From an uncultured Clostridia bacterium (lineage in GTDB: Bacteria; Bacillota; Clostridia; Oscillospirales; Ruminococcaceae): a stretch of 64,000 nucleotides of DNA. The stretch lies in the NCBI GenBank assembly GCA_947632025.1, contig CANRNN010000001.1, positions 62,001 to 126,000 on the forward strand, read 5' to 3'. A program made the translations under genes and the position numbers. Shown piece after piece: positions 16,658 to 25,473 of the stretch (position 1 is its first letter; each line of letters begins with the position of its first letter). The notes beneath the pieces are model-generated. The model did no database searches, had not been told where the DNA came from, and saw only the letters and a list, made by a program, of their open reading frames with translations.

Positions 16658-18070
16658 ATGAACAATAATTTTGACGATTTCGATAATTCTGAGGAATTTC
16701 CCAAGACCTATAATGACGAGGAACTCGGAAAAACCCAAGAAATGGACAGTATCCAGTTTGAGAAAATCTCCGGAGAGGAACGCTCGATAACTCCGCGTGA
16801 CGAGTTTACCGAGATGAATTCTGCCGATGATATGTCGCGTACATTGCTTATGGATTCGTTGGCTTCCGAAGAGGAGAGCAGCAGTGTCGAGGTTTCCGAA
16901 AATCCCGTAAAAAAACGTCACCATAAGCGTAAGGACAAAACAAATCATATACGCACAATGGGACAGATATTTCTGGGCGCTGTGATATGCGTCGTGGCTA
17001 TTTGTCTGGGATTTATGCTGGCGTTCCAGGTAATAGACGGACTTCGCGATATTACCGGAATGGCAAAATCAAACACGGAATACGACATCTTTATTGACGA
17101 AAGCACAACTGTAAAAGATGTTGCCGATATGCTTTATGAAAATAATATCATTCTTGAACCGAAATTTTTTGTGGCGTATGTAAACAGTCTTAAAGATAAA
17201 TTCAAGGGATTGTATGTCGGTCCGCATACCCTTAGCGCAAATATGAGCTACGGCGCTCTGGTCGATATGCTCCAGAGAGAAAAGGAATACACCAAAACCG
17301 TGAGGGTGGTCATTCCCGAAGGTTCTACGGCGGCGGATATAGGAAGGATCCTTGAAGAAAATTACGTCTGCCGCGCCGTCGATTTTGAAAAATTCTACAA
17401 GAATAAGCTTAATGAATACGATTTTGAGGAAGGGATCGCCGAAAACGACCTGCGCTTCAATATGCTTGAAGGATACCTTTTCCCCGATACCTACGATTTT
17501 TATGTTGTCGAGGATCTTGTCGATATACCGACAATGAATACAGAGCCTTATGCTGAGGTCGCAGCCAATACGATGTACGAGAATTTTGAGGTCAAAATCA
17601 CCGAGGAGCTTGTCGATCGTATGAAAGAAATGGATATGACGCTTGATGAAACGATAATTCTGGCGTCGCTCATTCAGCGTGAGGGTACAAATGAGGACAA
17701 TATGTCTAAGGTTTCGTCAGTGTTCCATAATCGTCTGAATGATCCCGAAACTTTCCCCAAACTCCAGTCGGATACGACCGACACCTATATAGAGCAGTGT
17801 ATTGAACCGAAGATCACAAATTCCAACAAGGAAAAACTTCAGGCTGTAATCGACGCTTATGACACTTATGAGTGCATCGGACTTCCTCAAGGTGCTATAT
17901 GCAACCCCGGACTGGAAGCTATCAAAGCAGCGCTTTATCCTGCCGAAACGGATTATAAATACTTCCTTGTAGACAGAGATGGAGTGTTCTGGTACGCGCA
18001 GACCAACGAGCAGCACGAAAAGAATATCCATGACGCTGCACTTCACGATCAGACAAATTCGGGAACATGA
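16658..18070 (+). CDS. mltG: Endolytic transglycosylase MltG (YceG-like)
   Basis: Cleaves nascent peptidoglycan glycan strands at the membrane. The 470-residue product has a long acidic cytoplasmic N-terminus (about 95 residues, with a KKRHHKRKDK basic patch), one transmembrane helix at about residues 103-128, a LysM-like region and the YceG catalytic domain. The motif EGYLFPDTYDF and the catalytic glutamate in ASLIQREG near residue 341 are visible, followed by SVFHNRL and QSDTT. The ATG at 16658 has GGGGGA upstream; the open frame from 16547 overlaps the folate gene and is not used. It is next to a U32 gene, a common Firmicutes neighbour. Confidence 0.94.
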   Translation: MNNNFDDFDNSEEFPKTYNDEELGKTQEMDSIQFEKISGEERSITPRDEFTEMNSADDMSRTLLMDSLASEEESSSVEVSENPVKKRHHKRKDKTNHIRTMGQIFLGAVICVVAICLGFMLAFQVIDGLRDITGMAKSNTEYDIFIDESTTVKDVADMLYENNIILEPKFFVAYVNSLKDKFKGLYVGPHTLSANMSYGALVDMLQREKEYTKTVRVVIPEGSTAADIGRILEENYVCRAVDFEKFYKNKLNEYDFEEGIAENDLRFNMLEGYLFPDTYDFYVVEDLVDIPTMNTEPYAEVAANTMYENFEVKITEELVDRMKEMDMTLDETIILASLIQREGTNEDNMSKVSSVFHNRLNDPETFPKLQSDTTDTYIEQCIEPKITNSNKEKLQAVIDAYDTYECIGLPQGAICNPGLEAIKAALYPAETDYKYFLVDRDGVFWYAQTNEQHEKNIHDAALHDQTNSGT

Positions 18071-18108
18071 TCGTATGATTACTTTTCGACTGAAACGAGG
18101 GAGAGCAA

Positions 18109-19356
18109 TTGAATAAAAAAGCCGAGCTTCTATCTCCAGCAGGGGACGAGGAAAGTCTGCTGTGCGCTTTGGATTACGGAGCGGACGCTGTCTATCTTGC
18201 GGGAAAGACCTTCGGAATGAGGGCAAACGCCAAAAACTTCGACGAGGAGGGCTTGTTCAGAGCGGTGGAAATGGCGCATAAGAAAGGCGCAAAGGTTTAC
18301 ATCGCATGCAACATCGTCCCCTCAAACGACGAGATAGACGCGTTCCCCGAATTTATTTCGACAGCTCGCGATGCGGGAGTTGACGCGGTCATTGCGGCAG
18401 ACGTGGGAGTTATTTCTCTCGTGAGAGAATATGCTCCGAAGCTTGCAATTCATGCCTCAACGCAAACGGGAGTGGTAAACTATCGGACGGCTCTGGAGCT
18501 TTATAAAATGGGCGTCAGAAGAGTTGTCCTTGCCCGTGAGGTCGACCTCGAAAGTATAAAGAAGATCCGCGAGAAGATCCCCGACGATATGGAAATCGAG
18601 GCTTTTGTTCACGGAGCAATGTGCGTCAGCTTTTCGGGAAGATGTCTTATTTCGGAATACCTCACGGGAAGAAACGCTAATCATGGCGAATGCGCTCAAC
18701 CATGCCGCTGGAATTACTATCTTATGGAGGAAAAGCGTCCGGGCGAGTTTTATAAGGTTTTTGAGGACGATCGCGGCTCGTATATTCTCAATGCACGGGA
18801 TATGTGTATGATAGAGCATCTTGACGACCTGATAGATGCGGGAGTTTACAGTCTGAAGATAGAAGGGCGGGCAAAATCGGCTTATTACAGCGCTTTAACG
18901 ACGAATGCCTACAGAACGGCTCTGGACTGCCTGTTTAAGGGAGAAAAGCCGCCAAAGTGGGTGCTTGAAGAAGTCAACAAAATAAGTCACCGACCGTACT
19001 GTACGGGTTTTTTCTACGGGAATCCCGCTGACGGAAGCGGCTCGCAGGATCCGAATACAGTCACAAACGGCGGACAATATTTTGCGGACAGCAGCTATAT
19101 ACGCAATTACGATTTTGTCGCGGTCGCGGATAAGTGCGAAAACGGCACAATGTATCTGACTGTACGGAATTATTTCACACTTTCAGACGAGCTGGAGATA
19201 CTAGCTCCCGAAAAAGAGCCGATAAAATTCAAGCCCGTTTTGATGTTCAACGAAAATGGCGAACAAATCGACACGGCACGGCACGCTATGTCGAAAATCA
19301 CAATCAAAACAGATATTGAAGTACCGCCGAGGTCACTTTTAAGAAAGCGCCTGTAG
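18109..19356 (+). CDS. U32-family protein (TrhP/YegQ-like tRNA hydroxylation protein)
   Basis: A 415-residue peptidase-U32-type protein. The N-terminal barrel starts AELLSPAGDEESLLCALDYGADAVYLAG, and the U32 signature lies in EAFVHGAMCVSFSGRCLISEYLTGR followed by GECAQPCRW, whose cysteines likely bind an Fe-S cluster. Homologues take part in 5-hydroxyuridine formation at tRNA position 34 with prephenate or Fe-S cofactors; peptidase activity was an early assignment. Start codon is TTG at 18109 behind GGGAGAG. Confidence 0.9.
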   Translation: MNKKAELLSPAGDEESLLCALDYGADAVYLAGKTFGMRANAKNFDEEGLFRAVEMAHKKGAKVYIACNIVPSNDEIDAFPEFISTARDAGVDAVIAADVGVISLVREYAPKLAIHASTQTGVVNYRTALELYKMGVRRVVLAREVDLESIKKIREKIPDDMEIEAFVHGAMCVSFSGRCLISEYLTGRNANHGECAQPCRWNYYLMEEKRPGEFYKVFEDDRGSYILNARDMCMIEHLDDLIDAGVYSLKIEGRAKSAYYSALTTNAYRTALDCLFKGEKPPKWVLEEVNKISHRPYCTGFFYGNPADGSGSQDPNTVTNGGQYFADSSYIRNYDFVAVADKCENGTMYLTVRNYFTLSDELEILAPEKEPIKFKPVLMFNENGEQIDTARHAMSKITIKTDIEVPPRSLLRKRL

Positions 19357-19379
19357 GTATATTGAAAGGAGCCGATAGT

Positions 19380-22184
19380 ATGGAATTCACGTTTCGCGAC
19401 AGTTCTTTGTCTTTAGAGGAGCGTGTAAATTCGCTTATAAAGGAGCTTACTCTCGAAGAAAAAATCGGACTTCTGACTTACCGCCAGAGGGAAATTCCGA
19501 GATTGGGGATAAAGGCTTTGAAAATCGGCTCGGAGGCGGCAAGAGGACTAGTTTGCAGAAGTGATTCGAGAGATGAGTTTCAGTTCGGAACAGCACCTAC
19601 GACGGTGTTTCCCGAACCATTCGGCATAGCTGCAACTTTCAATCCTGAAAACGCTTTCGCTATGGGAAGCGCAGCCGGACGCGAGGCAAGATACTATAAT
19701 TCCGAATGGAAATCTTCGCTCTTTTTATGGGCTCCTACAGTTGATATGGAGCGGGATCCGCGTTGGGGCAGAACGGAGGAAGGATATGGTGAGGATCCGT
19801 TTCTTACAGGGATCATGGCTGCCGAAATGACAAAGGGTATGTACGGCGATGACGAAAAATATGCGCAAACTATTCCGACGTTAAAGCATTTTTATGCAAA
19901 TAATCACGAGGAGGACAGGACTGCCGACAATGCGTCTGTCCCCGATTGCTTAAAGCATAATTATTATCTGAAGCCTTTTGAACGTGCAATAAAGGACGGC
20001 ATGGCAAAATGCGTGATGACCTCCTACAATGAGATAAACGGCGTGGAGGCAATGTGCAATCCGGAGCTTTCGGAGATACTGAAAAAGGAATGGGGCTTGA
20101 TTTTCTCAGTGACGGACGCTTGGGATTTTGTCGAAAATGTCACGCGTCACAAACACGACAGCTGTCATGCCGAAGCTCTTGCAAGAACCTACAAAAACGG
20201 CGGAGCAGATATAATTACAGACGAACACGATGTTGTGGACGCGGCTGTCCTTGAAGCGCTAGATAAGGGGCTTATTTCGGAAAAAGACCTTGACAGGGCG
20301 ATTTTCGGAGTGCTGAAAGCAAGATTCCTGCTCGGAGAATTTGACGAGGACTGTCGTTATTCAAGAGATATACAAAATCCGTGCCGTACATACGACCAAA
20401 GAAGTGCCGAGAAAGCCGCCGAGGAATCGCTTGTTCTTTTGAGGAACAGTCTTTCGGTGCTGCCATTTGACAAAAACGGGAAAATATCCGTAATAGGTAT
20501 CCATGCGGATATGAATTTTCCGGATTGGTATACGGGTACTTCCGAGAGAAATCCGACAATACTGGACGCGCTTGTCGCATACCGCGGTCGGGAGAATGTT
20601 ATTTACGAATCGGGAAACGACATTATTGCTCTCAGGAATGCTGCGACAGGATTTTATTTTGAGGTCGACGATAACGGTAAATTCGTCTGTGACGCTCCGC
20701 TTATAAATGAGCGTTGCTTGTTGGAGCTTTTCGAGTGGGAAAACGGCGAGGTTTCGTTCAGATCAAAATTCAACGGAAAATTTTTGCGTGAAGATAAAAC
20801 TCTGGTTTGCGATTCCGACACGGTTTACGGGTGGTTCGTAAAGGAAAAATTCACTCTTATCAGAAATGAAAATCAATGCGTACTGAAAAACTGCCGCGGA
20901 AAGTTTCTGTGCGTAAATGAAAATAAAGAACTGTCGGTTTGCGGGAAATTAAAACCTCCGAAAAACTCGTTCCTTAATATCGAGATGTTTTCTTCGGGAA
21001 TTGAAAGAGCCCGCCGCGCCGCGACAGAATCACATAATGTTGTGATTTTCTGCGGAAACAATCCTCTTGTTGGTGCAAGGGAAAATTTCGACAGAAAGAC
21101 TCTTGAACTTCCGGAAAGACAGAAGAAACTCGCCGGAACGGTCTTGGCGCTGAATCAGAACGCCGTATTGTTTCTGATTTCGGGATTTCCGTATTCAATA
21201 AGCGATAAATTCAAGACGGTAGTTCATTCCTCTCACGGCGGTCCCGCTATGGGACAGGCAATAGCAAAGGCGCTTTTCGGGGAAATTTCTCCTGCTGGAA
21301 GATGTCCGATGACGTGGTACTCTTCCGAAAATGAGCTTTGCAATATAAAGGACTACAATATTATAAGAACAGAAACTACATACCGTTATTATAACGGAAC
21401 TCCGCTGTTCCCGTTCGGACACGGACTCAGCTATACGACTTTCGGCTACAGCTCAGTGAGGCTTAACAAAGCCGAATTTCGTGAGGGCGACTGTGTTGAA
21501 CTCACGCTTGACATCTGCAATATCGGAGCGAGAGATTCCGACGAGGTAGTTCAGCTGTATGTTTGCGCGCCGAGATTTTCGAGCGCCGTTCCGAAAAAGG
21601 AACTCAGGGCTTTCAAAAGGATCCACATTGACGGCGGGGAAACAGAAACCATAACACTTTCTTTCAATGTGAATGACCTTAAACTCTGGGACGAAAATCA
21701 GAATAAATTCGTGCTTTTCGGCGGAGTTTACGAGCTTCAGGCAGGAGCGTCCTCCGAAAATATATTCAGAACTTGTGAAATACGCGTAATAGGCGAGGAT
21801 TACAGGGGGCTGGACGTGACAAGAGCCATTTCCGCTACTGTTTCATGGGAATATTCAAATGTGGAATTCCGTACCTCAAAAGATCTTTACGGATATGCTT
21901 TAATTCCGAAATACGGCGGAGAATTGGTGTTTGAGAACTGTTGCCTTAACGGTGAAAACAAGCTTGAAATCGAAGTTTCAAACCCTGCGGCTCAGTCTGT
22001 AATAACGGTTGCTGATGCACGAAACGGGAAAATTCTGGCTTCAGCCGCTATCCCGCAGTCGGGCGCGATTGACAGATTTTCAAAAGTTACTGTTGATTTC
22101 GATTCGCTTCAGGGATTGTATGACTTGAAATTTATCATAAATGATGTAATGTCATTCAAATCGTTCAGACTTTTCGAGGGGTGA
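19380..22184 (+). CDS. Glycoside hydrolase family 3 enzyme with inserted beta-trefoil-like and C-terminal CBM-like domains
   Basis: A 934-residue cytoplasmic (no signal peptide) GH3 beta-glycosidase, possibly a beta-glucosidase or beta-xylosidase. The barrel domain has RDPRWGRTEEGYGEDPFL and TLKHFYANNHEEDR; the nucleophile aspartate is most likely in VTDAWDF near residue 245. The sandwich domain is interrupted at about residues 420-537 by a segment with repeated NGKFL/RGKFLCV turns, which resembles a fascin/trefoil fold. A fibronectin-III-like domain (GHGLSYTTFGY onward) is followed by about 115 extra residues resembling a CBM6-type beta-sandwich. The ATG at 19380 has AAAGGAG upstream. Next to deoC and deoB, suggesting shared sugar catabolism. 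Confidence 0.9.
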   Translation: MEFTFRDSSLSLEERVNSLIKELTLEEKIGLLTYRQREIPRLGIKALKIGSEAARGLVCRSDSRDEFQFGTAPTTVFPEPFGIAATFNPENAFAMGSAAGREARYYNSEWKSSLFLWAPTVDMERDPRWGRTEEGYGEDPFLTGIMAAEMTKGMYGDDEKYAQTIPTLKHFYANNHEEDRTADNASVPDCLKHNYYLKPFERAIKDGMAKCVMTSYNEINGVEAMCNPELSEILKKEWGLIFSVTDAWDFVENVTRHKHDSCHAEALARTYKNGGADIITDEHDVVDAAVLEALDKGLISEKDLDRAIFGVLKARFLLGEFDEDCRYSRDIQNPCRTYDQRSAEKAAEESLVLLRNSLSVLPFDKNGKISVIGIHADMNFPDWYTGTSERNPTILDALVAYRGRENVIYESGNDIIALRNAATGFYFEVDDNGKFVCDAPLINERCLLELFEWENGEVSFRSKFNGKFLREDKTLVCDSDTVYGWFVKEKFTLIRNENQCVLKNCRGKFLCVNENKELSVCGKLKPPKNSFLNIEMFSSGIERARRAATESHNVVIFCGNNPLVGARENFDRKTLELPERQKKLAGTVLALNQNAVLFLISGFPYSISDKFKTVVHSSHGGPAMGQAIAKALFGEISPAGRCPMTWYSSENELCNIKDYNIIRTETTYRYYNGTPLFPFGHGLSYTTFGYSSVRLNKAEFREGDCVELTLDICNIGARDSDEVVQLYVCAPRFSSAVPKKELRAFKRIHIDGGETETITLSFNVNDLKLWDENQNKFVLFGGVYELQAGASSENIFRTCEIRVIGEDYRGLDVTRAISATVSWEYSNVEFRTSKDLYGYALIPKYGGELVFENCCLNGENKLEIEVSNPAAQSVITVADARNGKILASAAIPQSGAIDRFSKVTVDFDSLQGLYDLKFIINDVMSFKSFRLFEG

Positions 22185-22188
22185 TTTT

Positions 22189-22839
22189 ATGAACAGCTCG
22201 GAGATCTTTCCGTATATTGACCACACGCTGCTTAAACCCACGGCGACAACCGAGCAGATAAAACAGCTTTGCGAGGAAGCGCTTTTCTATCACACAGCAA
22301 GTGTATGTATTCCCGAAAGTTATGTTAAATTTGCGCGGACGAATTTTCCAAAACTCAATATTTGCACCGTTATAGGCTTTCCGCTAGGATATTCGACGAC
22401 CGCCGTCAAATGCTTTGAGGCGCGTGAGGCTATCCAAAACGGCGCAGATGAAATTGATATGGTCATAAATCTGGGGCTTGCGAAAGAGGGGAAATTCTCC
22501 GAGATAACAAGAGAGATCTCCGAAGTGAAAGCGGTGTGCGGGGACAAAATTCTCAAAGTGATAATCGAAACCTGTTTTCTGACCGATGATGAAAAAATCG
22601 CACTCTGCAAATGCGTTACCGACGGAGGAGCGGATTTTATCAAGACTTCCACGGGATTCGGCACAGCGGGTGCTAAAATCGAGGATATAAGACTTTTCAG
22701 GAAATATATCGGCGAAGGTGTGAGGATAAAAGCGGCAGGCGGCGTGAAAACTAAGTCCGAGCTTGAAATGTTCATTTTTGAGGGCTGCTCGCGTATAGGA
22801 ACAAGTTCGGCGGTAAAACTGCTTGCGGAGGAGGATTAG
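22189..22839 (+). CDS. deoC: Deoxyribose-phosphate aldolase
   Basis: Cleaves 2-deoxyribose-5-phosphate to acetaldehyde and glyceraldehyde-3-phosphate. The Schiff-base lysine is in ADFIKTSTGF, and the second active-site lysine in RIKAAGGVKT. The N-terminus IDHTLLKPTAT is diagnostic. Length is 216 residues. It is followed two bases later by deoB, which supplies its substrate. Confidence 0.97.
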   Translation: MNSSEIFPYIDHTLLKPTATTEQIKQLCEEALFYHTASVCIPESYVKFARTNFPKLNICTVIGFPLGYSTTAVKCFEAREAIQNGADEIDMVINLGLAKEGKFSEITREISEVKAVCGDKILKVIIETCFLTDDEKIALCKCVTDGGADFIKTSTGFGTAGAKIEDIRLFRKYIGEGVRIKAAGGVKTKSELEMFIFEGCSRIGTSSAVKLLAEED

Positions 22840-22840
22840 T

Positions 22841-24001
22841 ATGAAACGTGTTTTTCTGATAGTGCTTGACAGCTTTGGAGTGGGAGAAATGCCCGATGCA
22901 GCAGATTTTGGCGATAAAGGAGCAAACACGCTGCGTTCCTGCTTCAATACGGGAATTCTGAACGTGCCGAATATGCGGCGGCTCGGACTTTTCAACATTG
23001 ACGGAGTTTTGGCAGGGGAAAAGACAGATGCTCCCGAAGGTGCTTTTATGCGCATTTTGGAGCGTTCAAGGGGTAAGGATACTACCACAGGACACTGGGA
23101 AATAGCAGGGTGCGTTTCGGAAAAAGCGTTTCCGACATTCCCGAACGGTTTCCCGCCCGAAATTATCGAAAAATTCGAGAAAGCAACGGGCAGAAAAGTT
23201 CTCTGCAACAAGCCGTATTCGGGAACACAGGTCATCGCCGATTACGGTCGCGAGCATATGGAAACGGGTGCGCTTATCGTGTACACGTCCGCGGACAGCG
23301 TTTTTCAGATTGCCGCTCACGAGAGTATTGTACCTGTGGAAACGCTTTACGAATACTGCCGCGCGGCGAGGGAGATACTTACGGGTGAGTATGCCGTTGG
23401 ACGTGTTATAGCACGCCCGTTCGAGGGAGAACACCCGTTTAAGAGGACTTCCCGCAGACACGATTTTTCGCTTACTCCGCCAAAGGACACCGCGCTTGAT
23501 ATTCTCTCGCAAAACGGCAAGGACGTTATCGGTGTAGGAAAAATTTACGATATTTTCGCGGGTAAAGGAGTTACTAAAGCTGACAGGGCTATCGGAAATT
23601 CAACCGATATGGAAATTACCGACAAATTCCGCGAAACGGATTTTAACGGTCTATGCTTTACAAATTTAGTTGATTTTGATATGCAGTACGGACACCGCCG
23701 TGACCCGCAGGGCTATGCGAACGCTTTAAACGAGTTTGACCGTTGGTTCGGGGAATTTATGAAGAAAATGCGCCCCGACGACGCGGTTATAATCACTGCC
23801 GACCACGGCTGTGACCCGTGCCACAGCGGAACAGACCACACGCGCGAATACATTCCCGTGCTGGTTTACGGGGAGAATATCTTCCCGAAAAATCTCGGCA
23901 CGAGAAGCTGTTTCGGCGATATCGGAGCGACTGTTCTCGAAATGCTCGGAGTTTCGGGCAAAGTCGACGGAGAGAGTTTCGCAAGAGAGATTTTGAAATA
24001 A
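22841..24001 (+). CDS. deoB: Phosphopentomutase
   Basis: Interconverts (deoxy)ribose-1- and -5-phosphate in nucleoside salvage. It belongs to the alkaline-phosphatase superfamily: N-terminal VLDSFGVGEMPDA metal site, KDTTTGHWE with the phosphorylated threonine, and C-terminal ADHGCDPCHSGTDHTRE with manganese ligands. 386 residues from the ATG at 22841, which has GGAGGAGG upstream; an in-frame extension to 22823 overlaps deoC and covers the ribosome site. The deoC-deoB pair feeds deoxyribose into glycolysis. Confidence 0.97.
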   Translation: MKRVFLIVLDSFGVGEMPDAADFGDKGANTLRSCFNTGILNVPNMRRLGLFNIDGVLAGEKTDAPEGAFMRILERSRGKDTTTGHWEIAGCVSEKAFPTFPNGFPPEIIEKFEKATGRKVLCNKPYSGTQVIADYGREHMETGALIVYTSADSVFQIAAHESIVPVETLYEYCRAAREILTGEYAVGRVIARPFEGEHPFKRTSRRHDFSLTPPKDTALDILSQNGKDVIGVGKIYDIFAGKGVTKADRAIGNSTDMEITDKFRETDFNGLCFTNLVDFDMQYGHRRDPQGYANALNEFDRWFGEFMKKMRPDDAVIITADHGCDPCHSGTDHTREYIPVLVYGENIFPKNLGTRSCFGDIGATVLEMLGVSGKVDGESFAREILK

Positions 24002-24063
24002 TGTCAATGACAGCGCCTGCTGTATTATAAATTTTATTTTACACAAAGGAAGGTTTTGTTACA

Positions 24064-24891
24064 ATGAGCGAATGTTCACACGATTGCGGAAGCTGTTCCG
24101 CCAACTGCTCGGACAGACAGCCCGACAGCCTGATCGAAAAGCCGCACGAGCTTTCCGATATAAAAAAAGTTATCGGAGTTGTAAGCGGAAAGGGAGGCGT
24201 TGGAAAATCCTTAGTGACCTGCCTTACTGCCGTAATTATGAATCGCCGTGGCTTTAAGACCGCCGTGCTTGACGCGGATATCACAGGACCGTCCGTGCCA
24301 AAGGCTTTCGGTCTGAAAGAAAAGGCAAAAGGCGACGATACCTCTATTTACCCCGTAATTACAAGAAAGGGAATAAAAGTAATGTCTTTGAATCTGCTGC
24401 TGCCTGACGACACCGACCCTGTTATATGGCGCGGTCCTATCATAGCAGGTACGGCAAAACAGTTCTGGACGGACGTTGTCTGGGACGACGTGGATTATAT
24501 GTTTGTCGATATGCCGCCGGGAACAGGCGATGTTCCGCTTACCGTGTTCCAGTCTATCCCGCTTGACGGAATTATCGTCGTTACCTCACCTCAGGAGCTT
24601 GTTTCGATGATAGTCGGCAAGGCGGTCAAAATGGCAAATATGATGAATGTCCCGGTAATAGGACTTGTTGAGAATATGAGCTATGCCGTTTGTCCCGATT
24701 GCGGAAAGCATATCAATGTTTTCGGCGAAAGCCACCTTGATGAAACTGCCGCGAAATTCGGTCTTAAAGTCTTGGCAAAACTTCCGATAGACCCCGAACT
24801 CGCAAAGCTCGTAGACAGCGGACTTCTTGAACTCACTGAATCCGACGCGGGCGAGCCTATCGCGGACGCTGTTGAGGAATTCTGCAAATGA
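24064..24891 (+). CDS. Mrp/NBP35-family Fe-S carrier ATPase
   Basis: A 275-residue P-loop ATPase of the Mrp/ApbC group that loads or transfers Fe-S clusters. The deviant Walker A is SGKGGVGKS, Walker B-like VDMPPGTGD, and the cluster-binding CPDC lies near residue 203. The N-terminus has four clustered cysteines (CSHDCGSCSANC), an arrangement reminiscent of the N-terminal cluster of eukaryotic NBP35. The ATG has an AAGGAAGG site. It overlaps the next gene by four bases and lies about 0.6 kb upstream of the cysteine desulfurase operon. Confidence 0.93.
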   Translation: MSECSHDCGSCSANCSDRQPDSLIEKPHELSDIKKVIGVVSGKGGVGKSLVTCLTAVIMNRRGFKTAVLDADITGPSVPKAFGLKEKAKGDDTSIYPVITRKGIKVMSLNLLLPDDTDPVIWRGPIIAGTAKQFWTDVVWDDVDYMFVDMPPGTGDVPLTVFQSIPLDGIIVVTSPQELVSMIVGKAVKMANMMNVPVIGLVENMSYAVCPDCGKHINVFGESHLDETAAKFGLKVLAKLPIDPELAKLVDSGLLELTESDAGEPIADAVEEFCK

Positions 24892-25340
24892 CAAAGGGCG
24901 ACATGGCATACGAGAGTTTCCTCAAAGGCTATAACTGCACACAAGCGGTAACAGTCGCATTCGCGGAAGAACTCGGACTTGACGCGGACACGGCGGCACA
25001 GCTTTCCTGCGGTTTCGGTGGGGGAATGGGAAGAATGCGTGAGGTCTGCGGCACTTTTTCGGGGATCGTGATGGTGCTGAGTTGGCTTTACGGATATTCT
25101 GACCCAAAGGACGTGACTGCCAAAAAGGAGCTTTATGAGAAGATACGCGAACTGGCAGGGCGTTTTAAGGCAAAAAACGGTAGCATAATCTGCCGTGAAC
25201 TGCTGGGTCTGGAAAAAGCAGAGGAATCAGCCGCTCCCGAACCGAGAACTCCCGAATACTACAAAAAACGCCCTTGTCCTGAGCTTTGCAGATGCGCCGC
25301 GGACTTGTTGGAGGAATTCATTAAGGAAAATTCCACATAA
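24888..25340 (+). CDS. C_GCAxxG_C_C-family redox protein
   Basis: A 150-residue protein with the spaced cysteines of the C_GCAxxG_C_C family: GYNCTQAV, LSCGFGGGMGRMREVCGTFSG, and C-terminal CRELLG and CPELCRCAADLL. These are expected to bind a metal or Fe-S centre. Its start overlaps the Mrp ATPase by four bases, so the two are coupled and the ATPase may deliver its cofactor (inference). No signal peptide. Biochemical function of the family is not settled. Confidence 0.85.
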   Translation: MTKGDMAYESFLKGYNCTQAVTVAFAEELGLDADTAAQLSCGFGGGMGRMREVCGTFSGIVMVLSWLYGYSDPKDVTAKKELYEKIRELAGRFKAKNGSIICRELLGLEKAEESAAPEPRTPEYYKKRPCPELCRCAADLLEEFIKENST

Positions 25341-25387
25341 TAATAGTGTTTTGAGAAATTCTTGACGAATTTGTCTTAACTAACTAA

Positions 25388-25439
25388 ATATCTATTGACA
25401 TTTTGGAAAAAATGTGATATAATCCTAGTGAATAGATAT
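25388..25439 (+). promoter_or_regulatory. Promoter of the Fe-S assembly operon with flanking inverted repeat
   Basis: TTGACA (25395-25400) and TATAAT (25418-25423) are 17 bases apart. A perfect 9-base inverted repeat flanks them: ATATCTATT at 25388-25396 overlaps the -35 and AATAGATAT at 25431-25439 covers the likely start point. This could be an operator for an IscR-like or other regulator. Confidence 0.75.
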
Positions 25440-25473
25440 GAATTCTATTTAAAATTCGGAAACAGGTGATGTA

